A stretch of DNA of 27,415 nt from positions 1 to 27,415 of the IMG/VR virus record IMGVR_UViG_3300010149_000121; one strand, 5' to 3'. Both the position numbers and the translations under genes were made by a program. Source of the DNA: a virus. The notes below the pieces were generated by a model. That model saw nothing but the letters and a program-made list of their open reading frames with translations. It searched no databases and had not been told where the DNA came from. Positions 1-5,188 of this stretch are shown one piece after another; positions within the stretch are counted from its first letter, which is position 1; every line of letters begins with the position of its first letter.

Positions 1-5
1 ATCCC

Positions 6-146
6 ATGGCAGTCAAGCAAGTATGGGGCAGCACTAGGTGGGCACTTTATTGGAAGGAGGACTGGATCTTGATTGATACCTTCTCTTGTCAGTCTATGGC
101 AATGGGTGCTCGTCGCTCTATTTTGAATGGCATGGGATATGAATAA
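6..146 (+). CDS. Small hypothetical protein, possibly 5'-truncated
   Basis: A 46-codon ORF starting MAVKQVWGS and ending NGMGYE. The frame is still open at the left edge, so the gene may begin upstream of the window. It is rich in Trp and other aromatics (WALYWKEDWILID). I recognise no family. Its last codons overlap the next gene by 8 bases through ATGAATAA, the overlap style used repeatedly in this region, and this is the main support for it being real. Confidence 0.5.
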   Translation: MAVKQVWGSTRWALYWKEDWILIDTFSCQSMAMGARRSILNGMGYE

Positions 147-279
147 GGGTAACGCTATCCAATATGGTCTAGCATTTATCATCACGGTGTTTGCAATGTC
201 ATCTTATTTGATGTTCCTTGCACATCGTGATAGTCAGATGATGGACTACTACAACTCAACCATTCAAAAACAACGATGA
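139..279 (+). CDS. Small single-pass membrane protein
   Basis: A 46-residue ORF. Residues about 8-27 (IQYGLAFIITVFAMSSYLMF) form one hydrophobic membrane-spanning segment, preceded by a short Lys-containing N-terminus and followed by a polar, charged tail (HRDSQMMDYYN). A protein of this shape would sit in the host inner membrane; its function is unknown. It overlaps the upstream ORF by 8 bases (ATGAATAA) and the downstream ORF by ATGA, so translation is probably coupled. No promoter is visible directly upstream. Confidence 0.5.
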   Translation: MNKGNAIQYGLAFIITVFAMSSYLMFLAHRDSQMMDYYNSTIQKQR

Positions 280-380
280 CAATGCGACTTGTACCTGTGC
301 AACAGTGGGCAGCATATCTTCACTGGTTAAATGACTGTGAGTCAGGCTATGAGTTGTTGTTAGTGTTAGATGCTGTATGA
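276..380 (+). CDS. Very small hypothetical protein
   Basis: A 34-codon ORF (MTMRLVPVQQWAAYLHWLND...) joined to both neighbours by ATGA overlaps at 276-279 and 377-380. It has no recognisable domain. It is short enough to be chance; the support is the unbroken chain of start/stop overlaps, which leaves no gap in the cluster. Confidence 0.4.
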   Translation: MTMRLVPVQQWAAYLHWLNDCESGYELLLVLDAV

Positions 381-652
381 CATTACCAACTGATTTCCCA
401 CATCAACCACCAGAGGGTTATAGCTATGAAACTGAAGAGTTTAAAGCAAACATCACTAGCATTTGGATTAGGAATCACGCTCGGTATAGTTACACTGATA
501 AGCCTATCCGCTCGATCTGGGGATTCTACAACACAAAGAAGCGGTGCTATGTTGCACCAGTTAATCACAAACGCCCAGGTAAAACTGTTGACGTTAACAG
601 CACCACAGCATACAGTGCAATGCCATTACTCAAATCATATGTAAGCTCATGA
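377..652 (+). CDS. Conserved hypothetical cyanophage protein
   Basis: 91 residues, starting at the ATG in an ATGA overlap with the previous stop. The core PEGYSYETEEFKANI, SIWIRNH, IRSIWGFYNTKKRCYVAPVN, resembles small hypothetical proteins I have seen in T4-like cyanophages, but no function is known. The protein is basic and aromatic with no membrane segment. A second ORF in another frame (426-644) lies inside it and is discussed as a finding. The end overlaps the next gene by ATGA. Confidence 0.7.
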   Translation: MTLPTDFPHQPPEGYSYETEEFKANITSIWIRNHARYSYTDKPIRSIWGFYNTKKRCYVAPVNHKRPGKTVDVNSTTAYSAMPLLKSYVSS

Positions 653-1002
653 CTATAGAACAAATGAATATGGAGGACGATCCAAATACTTATCGTACTC
701 CTGGACTCTTTGATGAACATAAGCAATCACCATTGGAGAGGTTAATCCTATCACTGTTTGATAAGTTGAAGTGGGAGCTTGATGATGACATTGAGATTAC
801 AATTTCAGGTAGTCAGACATCAGGTATCGATCAACCTGAAGGATATAATAAGAAGTGGTCAACACCACTTGGTGAGGTAAAGTATAATCGCGATGCATTC
901 ATTGTGATTAAGAACCGTGATCGTGATCCATTCGTACCATCAGTCGCACCACAACCAATTGAAACCGATGACACTAACGTACAGCAAGGAACAACTGATT
1001 GA
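649..1002 (+). CDS. Hypothetical acidic protein
   Basis: 117 residues, starting at the ATG of an ATGA overlap. It is acidic in the middle (DKLKWELDDDIEITISGSQTSG) with a basic segment in the second half (EVKYNRDAFIVIKNRDRD) and a low-complexity C-terminus. I do not recognise a family. The last 35 bases overlap the next gene in a different frame. No Shine-Dalgarno is evident, which fits translational coupling with the upstream ORF. Confidence 0.65.
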   Translation: MTIEQMNMEDDPNTYRTPGLFDEHKQSPLERLILSLFDKLKWELDDDIEITISGSQTSGIDQPEGYNKKWSTPLGEVKYNRDAFIVIKNRDRDPFVPSVAPQPIETDDTNVQQGTTD

Positions 1003-1174
1003 TGCACTCGTACATGAGTGGGACTATCTTTGTCATGATGATTATGATCCTGATGATGACACACCAGAGGAGTATCGTCTCAAGTTAGAGTTACTTACCA
1101 TTGAAGAATTGGTAGAGGAGACATCAACTGGTGAAGGTTACACACTGGATGAGTTTATGGACAATCATGGGTGA
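968..1174 (+). CDS. Conserved small acidic cyanophage protein
   Basis: 68 residues from the internal ATG at 968 (MTLTYSKEQLIDALVHEW). The frame opens further upstream at 917, but those residues (His/Gln-rich, MIVIHSYHQSHH) look like antisense-quality filler, and the compact KEQLIDAL start is typical of cyanophage proteins. The body is strongly acidic (DYLCHDDYDPDDDTPEEY) and ends EELVEETSTGEGYTLDEFMDNHG. It resembles a hypothetical family common in these phages, of unknown function. Last gene of the first overlapping cluster. Confidence 0.7.
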   Translation: MTLTYSKEQLIDALVHEWDYLCHDDYDPDDDTPEEYRLKLELLTIEELVEETSTGEGYTLDEFMDNHG

Positions 1175-1198
1175 CAGTTCAGAAACTGGTGAGAACGC

Positions 1199-1227
1199 TT
1201 GACAGTGACCCCATAGGGCTGTATATT
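1199..1227 (+). promoter_or_regulatory. Consensus sigma70-type promoter
   Basis: TTGACA at 1199-1204, a 17-base spacer, and TATATT at 1222-1227. Transcription should begin around 1234, giving a leader of about 16 bases before the ATG at 1250. It lies between the end of the first gene cluster and the next ORF. Confidence 0.8.
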
Positions 1228-1249
1228 AAGAGAGTCAAGGGAACACACC

Positions 1250-1411
1250 ATGCAACACGAGTATTACGAGATCACTGCTGTCACTCCTGAAGAGGGTGAG
1301 GTATGCTACCAAACGATGGAAGAAGCACTGGCACGTAGTATCCACAATGATCTCTACACTCGTCAAATGAATAAGGACGGTACTCATAGTGTCACAGTCC
1401 GTATGGTCTGA
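1250..1411 (+). CDS. Small hypothetical protein
   Basis: 53 residues (MQHEYYEITAVTPEEGEVCY ... HSVTVRMV). It has its own promoter 22 bases upstream and a weak GGGAA Shine-Dalgarno at 1239-1243. The layout, with a short beta-like start, an acidic turn and MEEALARSIHNDL, suggests a small alpha/beta fold. No family recognised. Because the gene is monocistronic with a consensus promoter, it is probably expressed early by the host polymerase. Confidence 0.65.
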   Translation: MQHEYYEITAVTPEEGEVCYQTMEEALARSIHNDLYTRQMNKDGTHSVTVRMV

Positions 1412-1425
1412 CGCTCTCCATCCAT

Positions 1426-1431
1426 TATACT
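1426..1431 (+). promoter_or_regulatory. Putative -10 element (TATACT)
   Basis: TATACT lies 23 bases before the ATG at 1455, the same geometry as other promoters in this region. No good -35 is present at 16-18 bases (best is TGGTCT), so this is a -10-only call. Confidence 0.4.
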
Positions 1432-1454
1432 AAACACAACAGCGAGGAACTTTC

Positions 1455-1913
1455 ATGACCACGACACCATTGAACAAAGAGTTTTCAGACTATTGTGCCC
1501 AGAAGGATGCACAGAACACAATTCAATTGAATATCACCAAGTATTGCTTTGAGTTATGTGATGCACTTGTATCTAATTTTATTAATGAATCAATGCGTCG
1601 TCATGAGTTCTTGATGCCATCATCTGATCGTCCAGAGTATCATCAAGCATGTATTGATGATTTAAAAGATGGTCGTTGTGGTTATAACTTCACAGTTGAT
1701 ACTGGACGTAAGTATCATAAGATCATGATGAATGCCAATGGTTCACGTAGTGTGCATGCATTTGTTGATCGTAAGACTGGTGATGTATATAAGCCAGCAA
1801 GTATCAAAGCACCTGCCAAGGGTGTAAGATTTAATATGCTGATCATTTCACAACGCAATTGGATGTTAGAGCATGCTGATTGGAGTGGTGGTTATCTGTA
1901 CCGCAAGGGTTGA
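1455..1913 (+). CDS. Conserved hypothetical protein (VDRKTGDVYKPAS family)
   Basis: 152 residues with a good Shine-Dalgarno (GAGGA, 1449-1453 region) before the ATG. The C-terminal half carries VDRKTGDVYKPAS followed by PAKGVRFN and ends DWSGGYLYRKG, a pattern I recognise from a hypothetical family common in cyanophages and other large tailed phages. The N-terminal half is mostly helical (NTIQLNITKYCFELCDALVSNFI). The function is unknown. The stop codon lies inside the -35 box of the next promoter, so the gene is transcriptionally distinct from the downstream operon. Confidence 0.8.
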   Translation: MTTTPLNKEFSDYCAQKDAQNTIQLNITKYCFELCDALVSNFINESMRRHEFLMPSSDRPEYHQACIDDLKDGRCGYNFTVDTGRKYHKIMMNANGSRSVHAFVDRKTGDVYKPASIKAPAKGVRFNMLIISQRNWMLEHADWSGGYLYRKG

Positions 1914-1938
1914 CAGTTCACTCAATACATAGTATACT
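1910..1938 (+). promoter_or_regulatory. Consensus sigma70-type promoter for a seven-gene operon
   Basis: TTGACA at 1910-1915, a 17-base spacer, TATACT at 1933-1938. The -35 hexamer contains the TGA stop of the previous gene. It should drive the overlapping genes between 1954 and 3448. Confidence 0.85.
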
Positions 1939-1953
1939 ACCTTCAGTTCAATC

Positions 1954-2178
1954 ATGAGCACGATGGAATCCGAGATGTATGTCGTCGTCAATGGCGAGGC
2001 AATCATGTTAGAGAATGGTCAGGTATCAACTTATCTGGTTGATGTTGACGGCACAATTGACTGGGATAGTCATGATACTTTAGATTGGGAAGATATGCTT
2101 CCTGAAGAGTATCAAATGTATAAAGCAGCATATGATTTCTTGCTGACGTACAACAACACTTACATGTATACCAAATGA
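1954..2178 (+). CDS. Small acidic hypothetical protein
   Basis: 74 residues (MSTMESEMYVVVNGEAIMLENG...). ATGs at 1954 and 1963 are both possible; the second would sit 24 bases from the -10, matching the region's usual spacing, and would give 71 residues. An N-terminal beta hairpin is likely (MYVVVNGEAIMLENGQVSTYLVDVDG), followed by an acidic helical segment. No family recognised. First gene of the operon; ATGA overlap with the next. Confidence 0.65.
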   Translation: MSTMESEMYVVVNGEAIMLENGQVSTYLVDVDGTIDWDSHDTLDWEDMLPEEYQMYKAAYDFLLTYNNTYMYTK

Positions 2179-2402
2179 ATCTCATCACTGAACATGTTCT
2201 AGAACTACTAGAACCCATCACTGAAGAACTGAAGGTCAAGCCACGGTTGAATATCTCTGACAGAGAATATCAATTGTTTTGGCGTTATCATGGTCATTAT
2301 CCTGCCGAGTTTGCTGCAGCACTGATGAAAGCATTACCTGAAGGTTATACTTTCGTACAGTACGATCACCTCAAGAATGAACTCACTACCACTCATGAAT
2401 AA
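2175..2402 (+). CDS. Small hypothetical protein
   Basis: 75 residues, starting within ATGA on the previous stop. Probably mostly helical: ITEHVLELLEPITEEL, then a WRYHGHYPAEFAAALMKALPEGY stretch. No catalytic motif is visible and I do not recognise the family. Overlaps the next gene by 8 bases (ATGAATAA). Confidence 0.6.
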   Translation: MNLITEHVLELLEPITEELKVKPRLNISDREYQLFWRYHGHYPAEFAAALMKALPEGYTFVQYDHLKNELTTTHE

Positions 2403-2673
2403 GGCAACTCAAGAACGACTCTCCAGACAGATGGACACCATCATGGAGAATAGACTACGTAGATTCAAGTTTCTCATACGTAAAGATCGTATGGAAGATG
2501 CTTTCTCTCTTGCTGATGAATTCTATGAGTGGATGCATCCTGATCATGCTGATGATGATGACCTGATTGTATACTACAATGAAGAAGAACTCGAAGCCCT
2601 CTACTACAAAAAGAAAATCCAAAGCCTCTCCGAAGACTTTGAAGATTACGGATCGGCGGAAGAACATTACTGA
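2395..2673 (+). CDS. Small acidic hypothetical protein
   Basis: I chose the ATG at 2395 (MNKATQERLSRQMD), giving 92 residues, because it makes the ATGAATAA overlap seen elsewhere; an in-frame ATG at 2377 would add six residues. A basic N-terminal helix (RLRRFKFLIRKDR) is followed by a very acidic second half (HPDHADDDDLIVYYNEEELEAL). Small acidic phage proteins of this type sometimes act as nucleic acid mimics or protein ligands, but nothing here shows that. Its 3' part overlaps the next ORF. Confidence 0.6.
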   Translation: MNKATQERLSRQMDTIMENRLRRFKFLIRKDRMEDAFSLADEFYEWMHPDHADDDDLIVYYNEEELEALYYKKKIQSLSEDFEDYGSAEEHY

Positions 2674-2908
2674 TTGGCCACCACATTCTAAACACTTCCC
2701 ATACAGACTTGAATGGATCTATCATAATGATAAGATCATTGCTATGTTTGAGTGTGAACATCATCTAAACAAACACCTCATTAGATACAAACTCAACAAG
2801 AAGAACTCTCGTATTGATATCTTCCCCGAGCATACTCATACATTCAATCCCAAGTATACTAAACCTAAACGTCAACTATTCTCCACCCTAGAGGACTTCT
2901 TCCAATGA
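2567..2908 (+). CDS. Basic hypothetical protein, start uncertain
   Basis: Up to 113 residues, strongly basic. The part that looks conserved begins near residue 36 (ITDWPPHSKHFPYRLEWIYH ...) and continues ECEHHLNKHLIRYKLNKKN; similar small cyanophage proteins with a WPP..FPYRLEW..ECEHHLNKHL pattern exist in my memory. The first 35 residues are Lys/Ser-rich and lie inside the upstream gene (107-base overlap), so the true start may be a non-ATG codon near 2660. The H-x-H-H and C positions could suit metal binding, but this is only a possibility. Ends in an ATGA overlap. Confidence 0.55.
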   Translation: MYTTMKKNSKPSTTKRKSKASPKTLKITDRRKNITDWPPHSKHFPYRLEWIYHNDKIIAMFECEHHLNKHLIRYKLNKKNSRIDIFPEHTHTFNPKYTKPKRQLFSTLEDFFQ

Positions 2909-3039
2909 AACTTAAGAAGACAACAAAACAATTTACTAATAGTAAAGGTGATAAGTGGGAATGGGAAGAGAATGAACAAACACGTAAGGCAATTCAACAA
3001 CTAGAACAACATGCACCTGATTATGGTGTTGGTAAATGA
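2905..3039 (+). CDS. Very small charged hypothetical protein
   Basis: 44 residues (MKLKKTTKQFTNSKGDKWEWEEN...). The start is in an ATGA overlap with the upstream stop, and the stop is in an ATGA overlap with the next gene. The TKQFTNSKGDKWEWEE pattern resembles small hypothetical proteins in related phages. Highly charged and probably helical in its second half. Confidence 0.6.
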   Translation: MKLKKTTKQFTNSKGDKWEWEENEQTRKAIQQLEQHAPDYGVGK

Positions 3040-3221
3040 ACTATGATGGACCACTGTATGCACCATGGCACAAAGTATTACAAGGAAGACCATCTCTCAT
3101 GACACTTGATCTTAAAGAATTACAATACCTTGAACAGATACTGATCAAGACTCTACCTGATAAACAATCAATGGTTATCTTACAGAAGGTACGAAACAAA
3201 ATACATAAACTCTCCTCTTGA
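3036..3221 (+). CDS. Small hypothetical protein
   Basis: 61 residues, coupled by ATGA. The C-terminal two thirds (LDLKELQYLEQILIKTLPDKQSMVILQKVRNKI) looks like a two-helix hairpin. An internal ATG at 3099 would give just this helical part. No family recognised. The TGA stop overlaps the TTG start of the next gene. Confidence 0.6.
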   Translation: MNYDGPLYAPWHKVLQGRPSLMTLDLKELQYLEQILIKTLPDKQSMVILQKVRNKIHKLSS

Positions 3222-3448
3222 ACTATAGACATAAAGCACCAACCAAATACTATGTTGTTGAGTATGATCACATATACTATGATCAACATCTATTGACTCG
3301 TGCTAAAGCAGTCTATTTTACTCTCGAAGCAGCACAAGAAGCATCACTTAAGATGATCAAGAGAGGACAACACATACATTCAGTACATGAAGAGAAGTTG
3401 TTAAATAAGCCTGAAATACTACACATACTCCGTGAAGGCACTCCGTAG
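3218..3448 (+). CDS. Small hypothetical protein with a TTG start
   Basis: 76 residues beginning at TTG (3218) in a TTGA overlap with the previous stop; no in-frame ATG occurs before about residue 46, and the sequence from the TTG (NYRHKAPTKYYVVEYDHIYYDQHLLTRAKAVYFTLEAAQEA) looks coding throughout. The beta-beta-helix layout with FTLEAAQEASLKMI resembles small DRBM-like folds, but I cannot assign a function. Last gene of the operon. Confidence 0.6.
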   Translation: MNYRHKAPTKYYVVEYDHIYYDQHLLTRAKAVYFTLEAAQEASLKMIKRGQHIHSVHEEKLLNKPEILHILREGTP

Positions 3449-3493
3449 TAGCCACCAGGGTTATCAACGACACAATTTGTTAGTTTCTTAACA

Positions 3494-3517
3494 ACCTGTG
3501 GAAAAACCTGTGGAAAA
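3494..3517 (+). repeat. Tandem DnaA-box-like repeats
   Basis: ACCTGTGGAAAA occurs twice back to back with a 12-base period (3494-3505, 3506-3517). Each contains TGTGGAAAA, the complement of TTTTCCACA, which matches the cyanobacterial-type DnaA box as I remember it. It sits in a non-coding stretch with an inverted repeat just upstream (TTGTTA/TAACAA, about 3478-3495) and an A/T-rich run just downstream. Confidence 0.5.
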
Positions 3518-3544
3518 CTAAATGTATTAAAAAACATAGGTAAC

Positions 3545-3620
3545 GTGCGGGGTTGTAGTTGGTTTAGCGCCCCAGCACTCGAAAGTCAACGAGGCTTGTG
3601 ACAGCCTGCGAAGTGACCCC
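3545..3620 (+). other. GC-rich structured element, possible ncRNA or cis signal
   Basis: GTGCGGGG can pair with CCCCAGCAC (one bulged A) to make a strong hairpin with a loop of about 17 bases. Further on, AGGCT and AGCCT form a 5-bp stem with a 6-base loop, and CGGGGT can alternatively pair with a distal ACCCCG, so two mutually exclusive folds are possible. The stretch has no ORF and lies between the seven-gene operon and the 3627 promoter. The 5' part superficially resembles a tRNA D-arm, but there is no T-arm, so it is not called a tRNA. Confidence 0.4.
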
Positions 3621-3626
3621 GAGAAC

Positions 3627-3655
3627 TTGACAAATCCGAGGTTTTCTGTTATTAT
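3627..3655 (+). promoter_or_regulatory. Consensus sigma70-type promoter
   Basis: TTGACA at 3627-3632, a 17-base spacer, TATTAT at 3650-3655. It should drive the gene at 3721, with transcription starting close to the ATG of a 16-codon leader ORF at 3662. Confidence 0.8.
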
Positions 3656-3661
3656 AGAAAC

Positions 3662-3712
3662 ATGGAAAAGTCAAAAAGTCAGTTTTTTGACTTTTTCAGA
3701 AAACTCAATTAA
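3662..3712 (+). promoter_or_regulatory. Leader with 16-codon ORF and hairpin
   Basis: An ATG six bases after the -10 opens a 16-residue ORF (MEKSKSQFFDFFRKLN) that ends nine bases before the gene at 3721. The same bases hold a 9-bp inverted repeat: AAAAAGTCA (3673-3681), six-base loop, TGACTTTTT (3688-3696). The peptide may be only a by-product of the hairpin, or the arrangement may act as an attenuator. No experimental support. Confidence 0.35.
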
Positions 3713-3720
3713 TCAAAAAA

Positions 3721-3951
3721 ATGGAATTTAAAGATTTTGAATCTTCTGCTATTTCTAGTTTAACAACTAATGAAGATAGTCTTACTATTGTATTCAAATC
3801 ATCTGATAAAGAGTATAGTTACACTATAAATGATACAAAATGGGTAGAAAACCTTACAAATACTATCAATAACAAAGAAAGTATTGGTAAATTTGTATCA
3901 ACTAGTCTAAAACACAAAAATATAGTTGAAAACAAGGATAATTCTAAATAA
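3721..3951 (+). CDS. KTSC-domain-like protein
   Basis: 76 residues. The pattern ESSAISSLTTNEDSLTIVF ... KEYSYTIN ... LTNTINNKESIGKFVSTSLK follows the KTSC fold: SS-I near residue 8, a beta hairpin ending in K-x-Y-x-Y at residues 30-34, and a C-terminal helix with SIGKF and a final LK. KTSC proteins are small and often found in phages and mobile DNA; their role is poorly known and may involve nucleic acid binding. The tail (KHKNIVENKDNSK) is polar. Very A/T-rich. Transcribed from the consensus promoter at 3627. Confidence 0.65.
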   Translation: MEFKDFESSAISSLTTNEDSLTIVFKSSDKEYSYTINDTKWVENLTNTINNKESIGKFVSTSLKHKNIVENKDNSK

Positions 3952-3957
3952 TTACTC

Positions 3958-3963
3958 TATAAT
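3958..3963 (+). promoter_or_regulatory. -10 element TATAAT
   Basis: A perfect TATAAT 21 bases before the ATG at 3985, fitting the -10-to-start spacing of neighbouring genes. No -35 at suitable distance. Confidence 0.45.
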
Positions 3964-3984
3964 TGCTATTACTGACTAATAACA

Positions 3985-4143
3985 ATGAAAAACAATCGTA
4001 AGTACAATCCAGATAGTAATCACAAAGAACTTCAGATTGAAGATGATTATGAACACTTTGGATATGATGTTAAGAATGCCAAGAGATTCAAAAGCAGAGC
4101 AAAACGATCTGCCAAGTTCAGAAACTACGATGAATTTGACTGA
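3985..4143 (+). CDS. Small basic hypothetical protein
   Basis: 52 residues (MKNNRKYNPDSNHKELQIED...). The first half is mixed charge, the second strongly basic (KNAKRFKSRAKRSAKFRNYDEFD), which suggests contact with nucleic acid or an acidic protein partner. No family recognised. It has its own TATAAT and is followed 10 bases later by a strong hairpin, so it is probably a single-gene unit. Confidence 0.55.
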   Translation: MKNNRKYNPDSNHKELQIEDDYEHFGYDVKNAKRFKSRAKRSAKFRNYDEFD

Positions 4144-4153
4144 ATTGTCAATA

Positions 4154-4185
4154 GGTAGTGGACACAAGTTGAACTGTCCACTATC
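4154..4185 (+). terminator. Strong hairpin, possible terminator without U-tract
   Basis: TAGTGGACA (4156-4164) and TGTCCACTA (4175-4183) form a 9-bp perfect stem, extendable to 11 bp (one G-U pair), with a 10-base loop. It follows the stop at 4143 by 10 bases. There is no T-run after it, so it may stabilise the 3' end rather than terminate. Confidence 0.4.
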
Positions 4186-4187
4186 AC

Positions 4188-4218
4188 TTGCAATTTGATG
4201 TGGATCATGTAGTGTATA
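4188..4218 (+). promoter_or_regulatory. Putative promoter TTGCAA-N19-TGTATA
   Basis: TTGCAA at 4188-4193 and TGTATA at 4213-4218, spaced 19, 20 bases before the ATG at 4239. The same two hexamers with the same spacing recur at 4416-4446. Confidence 0.4.
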
Positions 4219-4238
4219 CACAGTTGAAACATTTTCAA

Positions 4239-4412
4239 ATGAGAGTCATCACTACTCCATCAACACGTAGGGGTTACATAGTGACCAAACATCGCACACA
4301 GGATGTAAATCAACGTACACTTGTGGATAACTATGGAGCTGCTATGATTGTTGCCCATAACATAAGTGAAATCGAGGGTTGCCGTGTGACGGTTGACAAG
4401 GTGGCACGGTAG
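4239..4412 (+). CDS. Small hypothetical protein
   Basis: 57 residues from the ATG at 4239 (MRVITTPSTRRGYIVTKHRT...). The frame is open back to a TTG at 4188, but that codon lies in the putative -35, so the shorter start is preferred. Sequence features are a basic N-terminus, then VDNYGAAMIVAHNISEIEGCRVTVDKVAR, suggesting a small alpha/beta fold. An exact TGTGGATAA (DnaA box type) at 4322-4330 lies within it, probably by chance. No family recognised. Confidence 0.5.
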   Translation: MRVITTPSTRRGYIVTKHRTQDVNQRTLVDNYGAAMIVAHNISEIEGCRVTVDKVAR

Positions 4413-4415
4413 GGG

Positions 4416-4446
4416 TTGCAATCTCCTCCCGTTCCTGTATTGTATA
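4416..4446 (+). promoter_or_regulatory. Putative promoter TTGCAA-N19-TGTATA
   Basis: TTGCAA at 4416-4421 and TGTATA at 4441-4446, 24 bases before the ATG at 4471. Identical in both boxes and spacing to the element at 4188. Confidence 0.45.
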
Positions 4447-4470
4447 GAAGTCAACCAAACGACACCAAAC

Positions 4471-4797
4471 ATGCGTAAGATCGAAACCCAGATGAACGCT
4501 GCCATCACAGGCAACGCCAATTGGACCAAAGCAAACACATCGGTCACCACGTCCGATGGTGTGTCAGAGGTTCGCTTGCATGGTAACTTGATCGCTAAAG
4601 TTGGCGATGATTTTGTTACCATCTTCGATGGAGGTTGGCAGTCAAACACTACCAAATCTCGTCTCAACGCTATCATCAATGAGTTCTGTAATGCCTTCAC
4701 TGATGGTGTATTTCAAAAGGACTTTGCATGGTACGTTCGTGACAACAAAGTCACCCATGATTTCGTCAACGGTTACACATTCAGTGAGTTTGCATGA
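4471..4797 (+). CDS. Conserved hypothetical protein (DGGWQSNTTKSRLNA family)
   Basis: 108 residues from ATG 4471 (MRKIETQMNAAITGNANWTKANTSV). The frame extends upstream to 4393, but that part covers the promoter. The pattern EVRLHGNLIAKVGDDFVTIFDGGWQSNTTKSRLNAI is highly characteristic and occurs in many phages, including cyanophages. It reads as a beta-sheet domain followed by a helix; the function is unknown. The C-terminal part contains FQKDFAWYVRDNK. Followed immediately by an intrinsic terminator, so this is a monocistronic gene. Confidence 0.85.
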   Translation: MRKIETQMNAAITGNANWTKANTSVTTSDGVSEVRLHGNLIAKVGDDFVTIFDGGWQSNTTKSRLNAIINEFCNAFTDGVFQKDFAWYVRDNKVTHDFVNGYTFSEFA

Positions 4798-4798
4798 G

Positions 4799-4825
4799 TG
4801 AGAGGGGTATATCCCCTCTTTTTTA
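4799..4825 (+). terminator. Intrinsic terminator
   Basis: AGAGGGG (4801-4807), five-base loop, CCCCTCT (4813-4819), followed by a run of T to 4824. It starts right after the stop codon at 4797. Confidence 0.9.
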
Positions 4826-4832
4826 TTGTCCC

Positions 4833-4838
4833 TACTAT
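4833..4838 (+). promoter_or_regulatory. Putative -10 element TACTAT
   Basis: TACTAT eight bases after the terminator's T-run and 9 bases before the ATG at 4848. No -35 is possible outside the terminator stem. The transcript leader would be almost absent. Confidence 0.3.
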
Positions 4839-4847
4839 CTAACAACA

Positions 4848-5102
4848 ATGGCATCACAGTTCTATTCACTCAAAGCACTCAAAGCAAGGGTTGAAAATCT
4901 CATTGAACAACAGGGCGAAGATGCACCAGCAGCTGGGTGGATTTACACCAGCGAAGATGTTGTGAAGTACGATGATAATGGTGATGAGGTGTATCAATCA
5001 GATGAAGTCTGCCAGGACGTGTTAATTAACCTGCAAGACTATGATCACATTCATTCAGCAATTGTGGACGCTATTGATGCAGAACTCGGTGAGGTTATGT
5101 AA
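4848..5102 (+). CDS. Conserved small acidic cyanophage protein
   Basis: 84 residues from the ATG at 4848 (MASQFYSLKALKARVENLIEQ). The frame is open back to 4794, but that would place the start before the terminator, so the internal start is chosen. The middle is acidic and carries DDNGDEVYQSDEVCQDVLINLQDYD, a pattern I associate with small cyanophage proteins of unknown function. An N-terminal helix and a C-terminal amphipathic helix (HIHSAIVDAIDAELGEV) frame it. Confidence 0.75.
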   Translation: MASQFYSLKALKARVENLIEQQGEDAPAAGWIYTSEDVVKYDDNGDEVYQSDEVCQDVLINLQDYDHIHSAIVDAIDAELGEVM

Positions 5103-5176
5103 CACAAACTGATTCAGCCGCCCGTGGACGATCGACCTAGTGGCACACTGTCTCTCGCATTGCCTCTCACAGCCCC

Positions 5177-5182
5177 TATAAT
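5177..5182 (+). promoter_or_regulatory. -10 element TATAAT very close to the start
   Basis: A perfect TATAAT only six bases before the ATG at 5189. No recognisable -35 at 16-18 bases. If used, transcription would start on or next to the start codon. Confidence 0.4.
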
Positions 5183-5188
5183 AAGGAC

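Noticed and set aside
3548-3620. Possible tRNA: the stretch begins like a tRNA (GGGGTTGTAGTTGGTTTAGCGC) and has complementary outer ends (CGGGGT/ACCCCG).
   Set aside because: No T-arm (no GGTTCGA-like sequence), no plausible 5+7 anticodon arm, and a competing strong hairpin (GTGCGGGG/CCCCAGCAC). Reported only as a structured element.
4322-4330. Exact TGTGGATAA, complement of the E. coli DnaA box.
   Set aside because: Single copy within a coding frame; a nine-base match is plausible by chance and not next to the tandem boxes.
4393-4398. TTGACA resembling a -35 box.
   Set aside because: No -10 hexamer at 16-18 bases downstream; the position falls on TTGCAA. The 4416 element is a better candidate for the gene at 4471.
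4393-4470. Upstream extension of the 4471 gene to a TTG start.
   Set aside because: Covers the promoter and has no family-like sequence; family members start at MRKIE.
4794-4847. Upstream extension of the 4848 gene (MSERGISPLFYCPYYLTT).
   Set aside because: Encodes the terminator stem of the upstream gene; the ATG at 4848 starts the conserved sequence.
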